Shown: positions 10,862 through 24,520 of the stretch, in pieces | Layout: the number at the start of each line of letters is the position of its first letter | Position numbering within the stretch: the first letter of the stretch is position 1 | Assembly: GCF_945859685.1 (NCBI RefSeq) | Contig: NC_079147.1 | Coordinates: forward strand, 10,767,289 to 10,831,288 | Origin: Eupeodes corollae | Taxonomy: Eukaryota > Arthropoda > Insecta > Diptera > Syrphidae | Direction of reading: 5' to 3' | DNA length: 64,000 nucleotides | Translations under genes and position numbers: made by a program | Notes under the pieces: model-generated | Seen by the model: the letters and a program-made list of their open reading frames with translations, nothing else | Told to the model about the DNA's origin: nothing | Database searches by the model: none

Positions 10862-12060
10862 TTTTCGAGTGGTGTAATGCCACATTGTGATACCGATGAA
10901 TCTTGAGACTTTCTTCTTAGCTCAATGAAACAACTTTGAGTCCCTTACAAACGTGAAAGACTGGTTATGTTAATATCATTGAAATCGTTTAGATCGTTAT
11001 AGAATAATTCTCCTAGGTAATTCTTGCATTTTTAAGCTAGAGCAAGGCATGTACAGAGAAGGTGAAGAACTGTTTCCTCCTCTTTCTCGTCCATACAGCT
11101 TCTGCAAAAGTCATTTGAGAATACGCATAGCCGCGTGGGGTGCTATTAAATAAAATAATTTAGATGGCGCAACAGTCCATGAACAACCAGGGCCTAGTGA
11201 CTTACAAGTCTCAACCATTCCTGTGTGCAAGTAATGTTGTCAGAGATGGAAGGGACCTACAGTTTATGTGCCGAACCCAAACGCCTAATTTTAGAAAGCT
11301 CTTTTTCATGACAAGAATTAATTTTGGAGGATTTGTTAATTCCTCGCAAGAGGCAGTACCCGTGAAAAAGTTAGGTGGCACAGGCAGGGATTAAATCCAA
11401 GACCCAAGCTTCTATGCGATCTGCTTAGAGATAGCAAGCACATTGAACGCTTTAAATCTAGTGTAGACCAGATGTTTTTCGTGACCTGATTCGTGGTGGT
11501 CTTATTCCACCTGATAATTACGTTCTTCATAGGGTCTTGCACTACAAATAGTTTACATGTAGTGATTGAAATGCCAGCATTAGCCAAACGTTGGTTGTAA
11601 TGTACCATTCCTGGCGAGTTCATCTGTCTTAAAATTTCCTGAAATGTCTCTATGGCCCGACAAACAACGAAGCTGAATATTAAACTATTGTGCCATCTCC
11701 ATAAAAAATTATCGACAGTTATGGACTGTTATAGAGTTTGTAGAAGCAGAGTCCAGAGATTTGATAGCGGCTTGACTATCTGAGTAAATACAGATATAAG
11801 ATATTGATATCACGTTATTTTTAAGCCAGTACAAGACTTCTTTTATCGCCAAAAGTTCCGCCAGGAAGACGCTACAACGATTGGAAAGGCAGAATGGGAG
11901 ACTAAATTTCACCTGTTCAGAGTACACACCTCCACCAGCCCCTTCATGGACTCTTTTTTCAGGAATGCCCTATCCTCCCAGAAAGATCTGGAAGGTATAG
12001 ACATCTGAAAGTTTCTGTCGAATTGCAGTTGGGGGATAGATTTAAAAAAATTACACAATT
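10862..12060 (-). mobile_element. LINE family A, second copy (RNase H and 3' end), split by a SINE
   Basis: Minus-strand frames match the 6-7 kb copy: FKSIPQLQFDRNFQMSIPSR before the RNase H, then FLAELLAIKEVLYWLKNNVI and IYSDSQAAIKSLDSAS (11927-11709). The terminal cysteine motif is encoded around 11090-11110 and the 3' end lies near 10862, where GTGCCACATTGTGATACC-like sequence matches 6240. A minus-strand SINE (11155-11445) separates the RNase H from the C-terminal part. More diverged than the 47-kb copy and clearly dead. Confidence 0.75.
11155..11445 (-). mobile_element. tRNA-derived SINE inserted in LINE A
   Basis: Read on the minus strand: a tRNA-like head ending GGGTCTTGGATTTAATCCC (degenerate B box), then CCGTGAAAAAG/TACTGCCTCTTGCGAGGAAT-type body blocks, CTGTAGGTCCCTTCC, ACACAGGAATGGTTGAGA, GTCACTAGGCCC and the 3' end GGACTGTTGCGCCATC. 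All blocks occur in the same order at 27233-27527. The 3' end here (plus strand GATGGCGCAACAGTCC, 11163-11178) is complete. LINE A sequence resumes on both sides. Confidence 0.85.
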
Positions 12061-13870
12061 CTTTCGGGATTCTCCAGTTTAAAATTTCTAATGTTTTCAT
12101 CATTGTAAAGCGTTCCTTTCCTTGATATGTAAGTATTAGGTGTTTGAAGATTGGACAAATGCTATGAAATGAAAGTTGTCTTCTTTGGCCTTCATGTTGC
12201 ACAGCGTGCAAAATTGGTCCGATGCACCATTGTATGGACTGGCATTAATGTAGATGAGCTCACATCTCGATTTAAAAAGCAGCGATATTTCTTTGTAGCT
12301 AAGGTTGTCTTTAAAGTAGTTGTTACTGCAGAAGTGATAATTAAATTGTGAATATATAATTCTGCTTTCAGATTGTCGTGCTTCTTCAATCAATGCGTTA
12401 TGAGTGTAGTCTTCATTTATTTCCATTCAGGAGTAAAGTTGTTTTCTTAAGGAGTCTAAGTTACTGAAAATCCAATATAAGTTAACGTTGCAATAAGAGG
12501 CAATATTTTGCCATTTTATCATCCACCAGGCGATGTTTTTTTTGTTCGTAGTGCAGTAATTTTTCGTCAGACGAGTATCAGAATGTGAAGCAATTTTTAA
12601 AAATTAGTCTGCTTAAAACTGAAGGGTATTAGTGAAAATCTTAGGAAACCCTGTTTCAAGATAATTTGGGGTGTTTCTTGGTAGATGAAACATTTTTTTC
12701 AGAACATTTCGATGAAGGTGGTTTTTGAAGTATTCATTTTTACTCCCAGGAATTTATATTTTTTAATAACTTCAATCTCGTTGCCTTTGTACTACCATTT
12801 ATTTCTATTTAAACTTCAGGAGCTATATGTGAAGACCATAATTCTCGATTTTTCAGTGTTTATAAAGATACCATAGGTTTCACAATAATTTGAAAGACGG
12901 TTAATCATCAATTTCAGTTGATTCCGATAGTAAAACTAGGTCATCCGCATACAAAAGCACATTTACATTAGTGTCAGAATATGAATTCCACCGGGTATGC
13001 ATAAGACTATGTCATTTATAAAGAGCGAAAATAATAGAGCACTTAACAGGCATCCTTGTTTAAGTCCTGAGTCTGTATCAAACCACTGAGAGTAAGCTAA
13101 ACCTTCCCATACTGCTGCTTGGTCCCCGTATACATTTCATACATTAATTTTGATGAAAGACCTGCTTGTGACAGCTTGTATAAGAATGCACGGTTAACAA
13201 GATCAAACGCTGCTTTTAAATCGACGAAAAAATTTCTTTTTAATAGCTTGAAATGCTTTTATTATTGAATTGAAGCAAAATATTTGGTAAGTTGAGTAAT
13301 TTTTTCTGAAACCGGCATGAAGCTCCGTAAGAATTTCATGATTGTCAACCCAATTTTCAAGCCTGCTCACAAATATACCGCAAAAGATTTTAGCCATCGT
13401 GTTCATGAATGAGATTCCACCGTAGTTTTCAGGGTTATTAGAATCACCCTTTTTATGTTTTGGAAATATCGCGGACTTTTTGAATGAGTTTGGTATTGTA
13501 GCTGTTGTTAATTTTATTCTATCGTATTAAAAAGGTCCTTTAAATTGTTGTTCAAGGTTGGGCAGGCTTTTTGGAAAAACTCATACGGTATACCGTCTTC
13601 AGCTTTTCCATTTTTTGCTTTAATAATAACATTTTGGATTTCATTGACTGTTATTTCCGAATCTAGAATTTTGTCCTCGACTAAAGGTTCTGCATATGTG
13701 AATAATATATTTGATTTGTTGAAAAGTAACTCTTTGAAGTGCAAAGCCAGATCATCTATGGATATAGTTGCGCCTATCACGAAGTTGGACCCTTTTATTT
13801 TCTTGGCTGTTTTCCAAATCTCTTTTAGGTTTGCTAAGTATATCAAGAGGTGTTTGGTACAGTAGGGTAT
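12060..13870 (-). mobile_element. LINE C, reverse transcriptase and C-terminus, decayed
   Basis: Minus-strand frames in order: 13846-13514 with KNGKAEDGIPYEFFQKA (RT finger motif, NGKA.D.IP..F), then ENYGGISFMNTMAKIFCGI and AGFRKNYST (13406-13203), then DSGLKQGCLLSALLFSLFI around 13070-13010 (the palm motif with G..QG..LS..LF), and finally FCTLCNMKAKEDNFHFIAF near 12190, a C-terminal cysteine/histidine motif. Several stops and frameshifts. It joins LINE A sequence at about 12060. The clade was not assigned. Confidence 0.75.
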
Positions 13871-16800
13871 TTAGTGCCACAAATAAGGTCGTGTAAAGCG
13901 ATCCGCCTGTGCATATAGGCAAGCTGATTCACCAGATGTTATTTTATTTCTCCTGTCTCCAAAATTACTTCGGTGTGAACAAAACAGTTTATTTTTTAAA
14001 CAATCCTGAAAAATGGACGTTTAAAACGTTTGGTAACCAATGGAGTACATAAATCGTTTTTTATTGGCTTCAATTATTCAATTCTTTTTCCAATTAACTT
14101 CAAAGTACCAATCAACCAATGCGGGGTAATTCAAAAATGAACGGAACATTAAATACATATGTTATTTTCCTTACGTTATTTTTTTTAATTTTTTGCTCAT
14201 GTTTTACATTTTGTGTTCATCAACAAATTATAACAAATTAAGTAATAAAATACATTGAAATCTTAATTTTCATACTTAAGGAATTTTCTTTAAAAATATC
14301 CTGGAATTTTATTTTAACTAAATATTCTGTTGTTAACTTATAAAATATTTTATATAAACTTTTAATTGTTTTCAAATTACTGTTTTACATTCTGTGCATT
14401 TTTTTTTTCTATTTATTTATCACATTTTTATTTCATTGTTTTTTACGTGGAACTAATGAAAAGTTTTGCATATAAAACACAAAAAGTACGTTTTTGCTCT
14501 GTCGACTATAAACACTGCCAACAATGAATTCAACAAATATAAAAGAATTAAAAAAATAAGAAAAAAAAAAACAAATTGTTATTTGTCCATATATTTTTTT
14601 GAGGGGGGCACTTTTAATAACAAAAGAGTATACCCGATAAATAAATTTAATAAAAATAAACCGTCTTCGCAACAAAGAATATTTAAATTTTAAATTTAAA
14701 GAAAATTAAAAAAAAAAACCAAAAAAAAAACTAAAAGAAAATGTTTTACCAAATGCATTATATACATACAATACATATATTATATATATTTTTAAAAATT
14801 TAAAACCAAATACAGAATATATTAAAAAAAAAAATATTATAATAATTGGAGCAACCTTGAGCTTTTTTCCCAGTTTGTTAAACAAATAGTAGAAAAAAAA
14901 TAAAATAACAATAAATTATAAAATAAAAAATAAAAAAACAAATAGAAAAATAAATACAAAATACAATCCACTGAAATGCGCAAAATGCTGATTAAAATTA
15001 AATTAAGATTTATTTTATTTGTGTGATCAATATAAAAATAATAATAATAGTGTATATTTGCGCATACATTTTATTAGAAATAAAATACCTTGCATTAAAT
15101 AAATTATAGAATTTTAAATTGAACAAACAGATTGCTTATACATACATATATTATAATTATTATATATTATTATATTAAACAAATAATAATCAGAGTTTAT
15201 TAAAGTTTTGTTTAAAACAAAGAAAAAGAAACTTAAATGCCATTTAATGGAACAAACCTTAAAGTACAGTGAGGAGGACAAAATATATTGCATTAAAATA
15301 GAAAAGTTTTAGAAAAAAAGTTATTTTTATAGGCTAAAATTTAAATAATTTCACAAACAAATTATAAACCTAGATTTAAAGTTTAATTTTAAAAATCTAA
15401 TGAGGTCCTTGAAGGAGTTTAAAACTCTAAACAAGACAACTTTTTCTTAAAAAAGAAATTCTTATATTGATTTATGTTTCTTTCATTTTTTGTTTGTTTA
15501 AACAATTTAGGGTGAAGAAATGTCGCCTTAACACAAACAATCCTAAGTCAACGTCAAAAACTAGTTTCTGTGTTTTTGAAAATTTCTTTTAGATTGGAAA
15601 ATCCTCAAATTCGTCAAGTCAAATCTTTTAGCTTAAGTGAATCATAACTTTGATTAAAATAAAACACTTGATGCTTAAAAAAGTTCAATTGCAAGTCCAG
15701 ACTCTTTGATGTTAAGTATATCAACAATAATGAAACATTACTACTGCATTTCAATCTAATCAAGTGAAATCCCTATAATTCCATTCTTCTATCTCAATTC
15801 TTTTCTGTGTTCAAATAATTTATCTGCAACCGAAAAAACGTTGCTGCTTCATAAACAGAGAGTCCAGTGAATGAATAAAATAATATCAACACAATAAGGG
15901 AAGATTTTATTGAATAGCTTCTTTGCATATTTTGACGAATTGCCACTCAATAAAATGGTGATGTAGTCGATAGATAACATGGACTGGACGTTTTTGTAGA
16001 TTTTCAGTGGTGACTTCGTTTGATTACTTATTAGGTTTCAGGATTTTTACGACATCCCATATACTCGAATGGATGTATCAATTTTTCAGCTGTCAATAAA
16101 AATAAAATAATACCAAAAAAAGTTTTTGTAATATTTTAGAAACACGAACATCAAACATGCATAAGCATAAATAATGTGTCCCTGTTTTTGAATAAATAGA
16201 TTCCCATAAAGCAACTTGCCAATTTTGCAAATCAATTTTCTTGGATATAGGTGATTGGCCTTATAAAAATATGCTTTGTATGGTAAAGAATTCAATTCCT
16301 GGTCAGAATAAATTATATTTATGTGAATTGTAATAAAATAGGCTCATAAAAGAAAATAACTACAAAAAATATGGCCTCTATTGAATATAACTTCTAATTT
16401 TTATTCGGTTAGGCGTTGATATTCCTTTATAAATAAAAGAAAACATAAATGAGCGATCGAAAATGTAACAAACATATAATTTTCTGGCTTTCAAGACTAG
16501 CCCCACACTAACCCATACATGACACAGCTGGCGGCAGAAAAAGTAATATTAAAAAACATCCTAAACAAAAATATGCCATTGTTTCATTGCTTGCTAAAGA
16601 CTGTTTTTAATTTTGCGCTTCTTTTAAACTTTCCTACCGCTGATCTTAATAAATACACAATCAGTGTATTACCGCCTCTAGGCACGTTAGACCACTCTTG
16701 CCAAAAAAAAGGTTAAAAAACAAAACTTTTAAGAGAACCGTTTGGCAATATAAGAAAACCATTTGGGAAAGTCTCAACGATATCTCCAGAAACTTCAACT

Positions 16801-17017
16801 TTCCAATATGTAATATTTATTAACGTGAATGCCAGAACAAATATGACTAGAAACCTAATTCTTTTTGGAATGAGAAATTTCATCCCAAATCTAAAAAAAT
16901 CTATTAATGCTCATGGTTTGATTCGAGCCGTGAAGAAGTAATAAGAACCAGAGATGTGAGTTTCCGTTGTTATAAGGCCAACCTCATTGAGGAAAATGGC
17001 AATAAGTTCAAAAGACC
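13871..17017. other. Long AT-rich noncoding region
   Basis: Mostly A/T runs and short TATATA or AATAAA tracts (densest 14100-15500). Short open frames are low-complexity and not convincing. No SINE, LINE or RNA gene was recognised. Confidence 0.45.
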
Positions 17018-19020
17018 TTACTTACTTACTTAAGGTGGCGCTTCAGTCCTATGTGAACCTCCCAGCCCCTCACTAGATGTCTCCAGTTTCGAGTGGTAAG
17101 GTGAGGTCACTTTCCAGTTGCGCTGTCCTGTGACTGTGGATTCAAAGACTTTCCGGGACGGAGCATTGGTTTCCATGTGTGACCCAGCCATCTTAGTCGG
17201 TTGACTTTTACCCTTCTGGCTAAGTCTACGTCGCTGTACAACCCGTACAGCTCGCCGTTCCACCTTCTCCTCCACTCCCCTTCGACGCATACGGGTCCAT
17301 AGATCACACGAATCTCTAATCGACCCAAGGTGATTTCATCCGTTTTTGTCATAGTCCATGCTTCTGCACCGTATAGCAGGACGGGGATGATAAGGGTCTT
17401 ATATAGCAACACTTTGGTCCCTCGAGAGAGGACTTTACCACTCAATTGCTTTCTTAGTCCAAAGAAACAGCGGCAAGCAAGAGTTATTCTTCGTTTGATC
17501 TCATCGCTGGTGTTATTTTCTGCGTTTGCAGCGGAGCCTGGGTAGAAGAAGTCCTTGACTACCTCAAAGTTACGTTTGTCGATGGTCAAGACGTCGGTGT
17601 TGAAGGTCCTTTCTTGACGACAGCATGTACTTTGTTTTGCCCTCATTAACCGTAAAACCCATTATTGCCGCCTCTCCCTCAATACTCACAAAAGCCCCAT
17701 TGACATCATGCTGAGTTCTTCATCAGCATATGCTAGTAATTAGACAGATTTTTGAAGATAGTGCCTCTAGAGTTGACGTGTGAGCTCTGTACTATTCTTT
17801 AAAGTACGATGTTAAAAAATCTCACGACAGCGCAACACTTTGTCTAAAACCTTTTTTGACACCGAAAGGTTCTGTTAAGTTGTTTCCAACCTTTATGGAG
17901 CAGCGTGAATTCTCCATGGTCATCCTGCACAAAACGGACGAGTTTGGCTATGATGCCAAAATTAGACATGGCTCCATACAGCTCGTCCCTGTAGATGCTG
18001 TCATATGCGGCCTTGAAATCGATGAAAAGATGGTGGGTGTCGATTTGATGTTCTAGGTTTTTTTCCAAGATCTGCCGTAATGTGAATATTTGATCGACTG
18101 TGGACTTTCCTGGTCTGAAACCACACTGATAATCATATTACGGAAGAGAAGATTTTGCAGGCGATGTTAAGTAGATAGATGATTCCTCTATAGTTGGCGC
18201 AGTTTAGAGGGTCTCCTTTTTTCAGGATCGGCAAGACAATACTGAGGTTCCATTCATCGGACATGCTTTCTTCCCACCATATCGTACAGATAAGTTGGTG
18301 CATGCTCCTAACCACCTTATCTCCAGCTGCTTTAAACAGCTCGGCATTCAAGCCTTCTGCTCCAGCGGCTTTATTAGACTTCAGCTTAGGTATGGCAATC
18401 TGTACTTCGTCTAATTCGGGAGGACGGGATTGTTGTCTATGTTGAATGGATTAATATGCCTAACAGCGGAGTTCGATTTGTCGTTGCAATTGACTGCAGT
18501 TTTATTATGATGTTTCCACTTTCATCTTTGCAGCCTTTGGTTCTAGGTTTATGTACTTGTGAATTTCGTTTCACCTGTTCATAAAACTTTCGAACTTCAT
18601 TCCTGCTTTTAAATTTCTCAACATCTTTGACCGCACGCTTCTCATGCTCTCTCTTTTTCCTTCTGATTGCATCTTGGCAATGTTGCCACTGGTTTTCGAT
18701 ACATTGTGTTGGCGGCAGAAAACTTCGAGAGAGGTTACTTGTAACTCGGTCGGAAAAGGATTTGGCGATCTCTGGCGATTGTAGCCGTGCGACGTTGTAC
18801 CTTCTCCCCGTAAGTAGTAGGAGGTAGTGGTCCGAGTCGATGTTAGCTCCTCGGAAAGTTCGTACATCCATGATGCTGGAAGAGTGTCTGGCGTCGATCG
18901 CAATATGGTCAATCTGGTTGACGGTAGATTGATCTAGAGAAGTCCAAGTACCTTTGTGTGGTGTGGAAAACGAGTACTGGCTACCATGACGTTTCGCCCC
19001 GCAGCAAAATCTATGAGGAC
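17018..19020 (-). mobile_element. RTE-like LINE (copy 3), endonuclease end to 3' tail
   Basis: The best copy of this family, read on the minus strand. About 18990-18830: endonuclease C-terminus with QIDHIAIDARHSSSIMDVRT and SDHYLL (the catalytic SDH). Then a Lys/Arg-rich linker (RRKKREHEKRAV), and RT motifs: LSIVLPILKKGDPLNCANYR and GIIYLLNIACK (18351-18133), then HHLFIDFKAAYDSIYRDELY (first RT Asp; 18068-17844), then LLYKTLIIPVLLYGAEAWT and VKVNRLRWLGH (17646-17107). Deletions and frameshifts remove part of the palm. The 3' end reads GGACTGAAGCGCCACCTTAA followed by GTAAGTAAGTAAG (plus strand CTTACTTACTTAC at 17020-17033). Confidence 0.8.
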
Positions 19021-19219
19021 AATTTGAATATCATTTATGTGCTGAGTAGTGTGTAATGTAATGTAATATAGTAGTAAGGGCACTGCTAATATGTTTTGTA
19101 TAAGAGGTAGACAACATGACCAGAAATTAGTACAAAAAATACTTCAATATCTCAAAGGTAGTAAACATTTCTGATCATTTGTAAAAAAACGTTGACAATG
19201 GCGCTTTCTATGTAAGCTC

Positions 19220-20115
19220 GATTGATAAAGCGAACGGTGATTTGATTGTTTATCTAACCGAATAGTGGAACAAATCTTTCCATACACACTTGTACACTCT
19301 TTTCTAAAATATGCGCTTTCTCTATTGATGAATCTCTTTTTCGTACAATCAGAAACTTCCTTTCTAATCGTTCAATGCAAATTGTATTGGTTGGTTTCAA
19401 GTATGAAACTCATGAAATAAATTCTGGTGTGCTACAGGGCTCCGTTTTGTCTCCGACCTCTTTCTCATATTCATAAACGATCTCTTGGGTACCACTTCTG
19501 ATCCATCAAATTGTTTCTCTAACGACAGCACCCCCAGTTTTTCAGATTCATTTCTAGATTCAGGTCCTTGTTCTCCGGATGAGGAACTTCAACGGCAGTG
19601 TATAATAATCTAATTAAATTCCGAACTTGGCAGCGTTGTCAAATGAGGAATTATTAACCGATTAGAATTTAATGCTTGTGCTGTTCTCCTATAGTAAAAG
19701 CGTAACTCACTTCTGTCCATGAGTGGCACTTGCATCCAATTATCACATATTCGGCATTGCCAAAAGTACTGCTAGGTCCTTGTTATTTTTTGACGCTGCG
19801 CTGCAACAAACTTGTCACCTCTACTAATTTGGCTGTAATTTTTAAAGCCTTCATTCTTCCAGTAACTGCCTAAAAAACATGTTTAAATTTCTTGGATAGA
19901 ATCAAAAAAACGGCTTAAAAGGAAATGATAGGCAATATTTCATGCCTTTCGTTGTTTTATCGAAAATTTTACGAACAATGTTTGGTCCAATTAAATAGTT
20001 GCATTTTACCGCTTAAACAATTTAGCCGTAATACTCGCACCAGGATGCTCAGTTTTGAAGTTCTATCAAGTATAGAGATTCTTTGTTTAAACACACATCG
20101 AGAATGTGAATTTTT
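19220..20115 (+). pseudogene. LINE reverse transcriptase and C-terminus, decayed
   Basis: Plus-strand fragments: ALSIDESLFRTIRNFLSNRS then EINSGVLQGSVLSPT (about 19310-19460) is the RT G.LQGSVLSP block, followed by remnants of a palm DDS-like motif near 19515. Around 19925-20060, LSLFYRKFYEQC and FSRNTRTR match the C-terminal LTLFYRYFNGLC segment of the LINE at 41.1-41.8 kb, suggesting the same or a related family. Frameshifted throughout. Confidence 0.6.
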
Positions 20116-22861
20116 TGGCAAACTCTATTTATCCTAACGAACGCACTGTGGTTAAATATAAACATATAAAGGGTATTTATAACCCCTTGAGAACCTGTTA
20201 ATAAAAGAAAAGTGGTCGCTGGATCATTTCGTAGTTTCAAGCCATTCAATTCACATCGCTTGGACGTCCGAAGGCTGAATTGGGATTTCGCGGCATCTCG
20301 CGCACACTAACACGAACCTGTGGTCGTTCTGCCAATCAGCATTTTTTTAAAATGTCTATAAGCTGTTTGATACTGACTTTCTGTCATAATTTCGAGCGGA
20401 AAATAGCTGTCAGTATCAAAATAGCTTTATTAACCTTAAACATTGTTTTCGAATTACTCGTAAATAGGCATTTTACGTACAAAGTTTTTACTTAAAGAAC
20501 GGATCTTGATTGGCTTTAGATTTAACTAGGCAGTTTTTTTTTCAGTTTTTATCTTTAAGGAAATTAAGTTACACTAGTATAGATTTTCTTGACAGATGAT
20601 TTAACAAGTAAATCAAACCTCGAATTCTTAATTATTTGACAGATAGACAAATAGACTGGATCGCAAAACCATTTGATTCAAGTGTCAAAACAATAAAGGC
20701 CATTTTAATACTTACTTTTTGTAACAACTGAAATTTAGTCTTTTGTTCTTTTTTGAAATTTGTATACTCTGGAAACTTACTTTTTTGAATATTTTCTGTT
20801 TATCCCTAACTGTTTTTGTTTTTCCCAATATTTATATATATGTTTTGAGAAATAGTTTATAGATACTCTTTAAATTCCCCTCACTGTACAGATTGAAAAC
20901 AATAAAAATAATGTGCCGCATTATAATATTAAAAAAAAAAGAAAAAAATCAATTCATATTTCAAACATCGTCATTTATACGTACAACTTTTCATCACAAT
21001 ATTACTTTTTTTCCTCCCTAAAGAAATACCATAGTCATTGTATTCTTTTACTTTTTGTTACATTTTCTTCATTTTTGTTTTTTATCTTCACTTTCTTTCA
21101 TTACTTACTTTTTATCCAACTGAACGAACAATTTTTTAAATACCAACTCTCAAAGGACATCCTTCCTTTTGCGATGGAGCGATGTCTTTATAATCAAGAA
21201 AGTATCAACCTAAGTACCTTTCTGAACAAAACCTACCTACTAGCCAATATCGTAAGCACACACCATACCCACCCTACAAAAAAGAAAAGACCCGATAAAA
21301 CCCCCTCACACCCACAACACACACTTCCTTTTTACTTAAACTATTATACTTAGAGTATCTGCATCCATCATAAAAATGATAATTATCCTGCCGTGTCTCT
21401 GTCTAGTCTACTCAGCAAAATTCTCAAAGGATTTTTAATACTATAAAAATCTATCCTGAATTCACAACAAAACAACACACAAAACTAACACAATCATAAG
21501 ATAAACTTTATATAGTTAAATCATCTAAAATATAATATATATACATATATATTAACAACAATAAAATTATGTTAAAAAAAAAAACAAAATATTTATATCA
21601 TATATAGGCAACAAATTTAATAAATAAAAGATAATGAAACAAAACATACAAATATCAAATAAAGCACAGGATCTACCCAAACATACAAAAATAAATAAAA
21701 TAATATTGTTTAAGTCATTTGTGGACATTATGCGTACATGTATAAGGATACTATAAAATATTGTTTCATAAAAATAAAATATAAAAATTACAAAAATAAA
21801 ACTGTGCTGTAACTACATTCTGTGTATTTTATAATAAAATATATGAACAAAAAGTATATTCAAAACATTAAACATACCAAACAAACAGCAACACACACAA
21901 AACTGCACTTTAAACAAACACAACCAATGGAAAAAACAAAACGAACAGAACTAAATTCACAAAACAACATAATATAGAAAAAATGGGGCTGTGTTAACAA
22001 ATCATATCTTCATGTCGCAACTCATCACATGGCAAAACTCATCACATTGTTCATTGTTAAAAGTCCATTTTAAATAAGCAATGTTGAGTTTATTTGAAAT
22101 GAATAATGATGAAATTATTTTATATGAACAATCATGATACTAAGTTGTCTGCTGTGGTGAGTTGTTTGTCATGAGTTGAATATGATAAGTTGCATTGACC
22201 CCGATTAAATAGATTAATACAAAATAAGTAAAATGACATTGATGGTGTTGAGGGTACAGACTTAAGAATAAGCTACAAAAACTTGTATAACAATTTAATA
22301 GAATTTTTTATGAAAGGTTTTTAAGTCGAAAGAGCACACACACATACATATTCCAATGCGAATAAAAACGCAATATTTATAAACTATATTATAGGTACAT
22401 AGGAATTATATTATATATATATATATATATTTTAAAAAACAAATAAATAAATAAATTTAAAATAAAAAAAACAAAATAAATCAATAAATAAATTTAATGG
22501 CTAGCACAACATGCAGACTTACATATATAAGAATTGTTATTATATTTAATAAATACAACAAAAATAACAACAGAAATCATATATATATATACTTATATAA
22601 TATATGAGAAAAAATAACCAACAACAAAATTGTTAAAAAAGAAAAACAAAAAGAATAATAAAAATAAACTTAACAACAAATCGATGTATGAATTTTGAAG
22701 AGAGAAATAAATGCCGTACAAAAACCAATATTTTGAAAATTTGAAGTCAATTGCATATTTTCTACCATCGCATATTTTTTAATCATTGAAGTGGGTAAGT
22801 TAAGTGATGGATGATACCGTTAAAAAAGGACAATAGTGGTTTTCTACCTGGTAATATAATT
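20116..22861. other. AT-rich noncoding region
   Basis: Low-complexity A/T sequence with TATATA tracts (for example 22414-22430). One frame (20913-21353, +) stays open for 146 codons but is Phe/Tyr/Ser-rich, as expected of AT-biased noncoding DNA. No element or RNA gene recognised. Confidence 0.4.
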
Positions 22862-23214
22862 GAACCTTTATTATTTATTATTATTATTATTATTTATTAA
22901 TATCATATTCTCCTAACAATTTTTAGATATCTTTTTTCTAATTTAATAACATATGTATTTTGCACAATTAATTAGAGGGAATAGGTTGTAGCATTTGAAT
23001 TTTAAGTTAAAAATGAATTAATGCCACATTTCATTTACAAATTTTTATATTGTGGGGTGGACAGATTATAAATAAAGAATATGATTAAAGAACAGAAACA
23101 GAGAAAAAAGTTTTTTATGAAATGATCACTATGATTGATTTGAACTGCATAAACAAAATTTTAATTATTATATACTTAAATAAACAAAGGGAATAAATAT
23201 TATCAAATGACGTA

Positions 23215-23420
23215 GTTTAACAAAGATTCAATGTTATAAGTATCGACATTAAGAAGCCATAATTTAACTGATTTTAAGAACTGTGGACGGTTTCTTATGC
23301 TTCGTAATTCAGCTGGAAGACTGTTGTATAATTTGCGAGACACAATAGTGTAAGAATTCCTAAAAAGTGTAGTTCGAAAAATGTTTAATCGTACCGAGTT
23401 AGAATTTCTGATATTATATG
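23215..23420 (-). pseudogene. LINE D ORF2 C-terminal end, beyond the mariner
   Basis: The minus strand encodes RNSNSVRLNIFRTTLFRNSY, then SRKLYNSLPAELRSIRNRPQ and FLKSVKLWLL. This is the usual C-terminus after RT in such LINEs (R.T..F..S....KLYNSLP..L). It continues the protein at 24173-24520 after removal of the mariner at 23421-24180. Confidence 0.7.
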
Positions 23421-24180
23421 TGGCAGAAAATCCGCTTTTTTATCGACAAATTTTGTTCAGCGATGAGGTTCATTTCTAGTTGAATGGCTACGTAAATAAG
23501 CAAAATTGCCGCATTTGGAGTGAAGAGCAACCAGAAGCCGTTCAAGAACTGCCCATACATCCCGAAAAATGCACTGTTTGGTGTGGTTTGTACGCTGGTG
23601 GAATCATTGGACCGTATTTTTTCAAAGATGCTGTTGGACGCAACGTTACAGTAAATGGCGATCGCTATCGTTCAATGCTAACAAACTTTTTGTTGCCAAA
23701 AATGGAAGAACTGAACTTGGTTGACATGTGGTTTCAACAAGATGGCGCTACATGCCACACAGCTCGCGATTCTATGGCCATTTTGAGGGAAAACTTCGGA
23801 GAACAATTCATCTCAAGGAATGGACCGGTAAGTTGGCCACCAAGATCATGCGATTTGACGCCTTTAGACTATTTTTTGTGGGGCTACGTCAAGTCTAAAG
23901 TCTACACAAATAAGCCAGCAACTATTCCAGCTTTGGAAGACAACATTTCCGAAGAAATTCGGGCTATTCCGGCCGAAATGCTCAAAAAAGTTACCCAAAA
24001 TTGGACTTTCCGAATGGACCACCTAAGACGCAGCTGCGGTCAACATTTAAATGAAATTATCTTCAAAAAGTAAATGTCATGGACCAATCTAACGTTTCAA
24101 ATAAAGAATCGATGAGATTTTGCAAATTTTATGCGTTTTTTTTGTTTAAAAAGTTCTCAAGCTCTTAAAAAATCACCGTT
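23421..24180 (+). mobile_element. DD41D mariner copy 1, 5'-truncated
   Basis: The transposase C-terminal two-thirds runs from GGCAGAAAATCC at 23422 to a TAA at 24071-24073. The frame has a stop (TAG for Trp) just after the first catalytic block SDEVHF, then is open for 197 codons (23480-24073). MWFQQDGATCHTARDS carries the second Asp and SCDLTPLDYFLWG the third, with 41 residues between them (DD41D). The right inverted repeat ends TTTTTTAAGAGCTT-complement/AAATCACCGTT followed by TA at 24181. The left repeat and about 500 bp are missing. It lies in the LINE D C-terminal region. Confidence 0.85.
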
Positions 24181-24520
24181 TATTACTCATAGGGTTTTCC
24201 AAATAACCACTCCTCATAAAAAATATTTTCAAAACCTTAAAATAAAACAAGTGTCTTACTGGTAGAATACCAGTTTGTCTAAATAAATCTGCAGAGTGAG
24301 TGAGGCGGGCAGCGTTGCATATTTTTCTTAGGACACTTTTTTGAAGAACTGTTAATTGTTGGATTTTGTTTGAGTATGCACCTCCCCAACAACTGATACC
24401 ATATTGTAACTTCGAGTGGAAAATACCATAGTAAACCTTCTTTAATGTGGAGAATGAACAATATTTTTTTAACCGATAAAAGCATCTTACGGTTGAAAGA
24501 AGATATTGCTTTAAATCCAT
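24173..24520 (-). pseudogene. LINE D ORF2, post-RT segment
   Basis: Minus-strand frame with VRCFYRLKKYCSFSTLKKVY, FHSKLQYGISCWGG and LQKSVLRKICNAA, the thumb/C-terminal region following the RT palm in Jockey/CR1-type LINEs. The last bases overlap the mariner inverted repeat, so the protein is interrupted there and continues at 23420. Confidence 0.75.

Noticed and set aside
16519..16716. 65-codon + frame MTQLAAEKVILKNILNK...
   Set aside because: Isolated, no motif, no splice context, in AT-rich DNA.
20913..21353. 146-codon + frame, Phe/Tyr/Ser-rich, with a GTAAGC donor-like site near 21253
   Set aside because: Composition follows the AT bias of the region; there are no domains, and no matching acceptor context convinced me.
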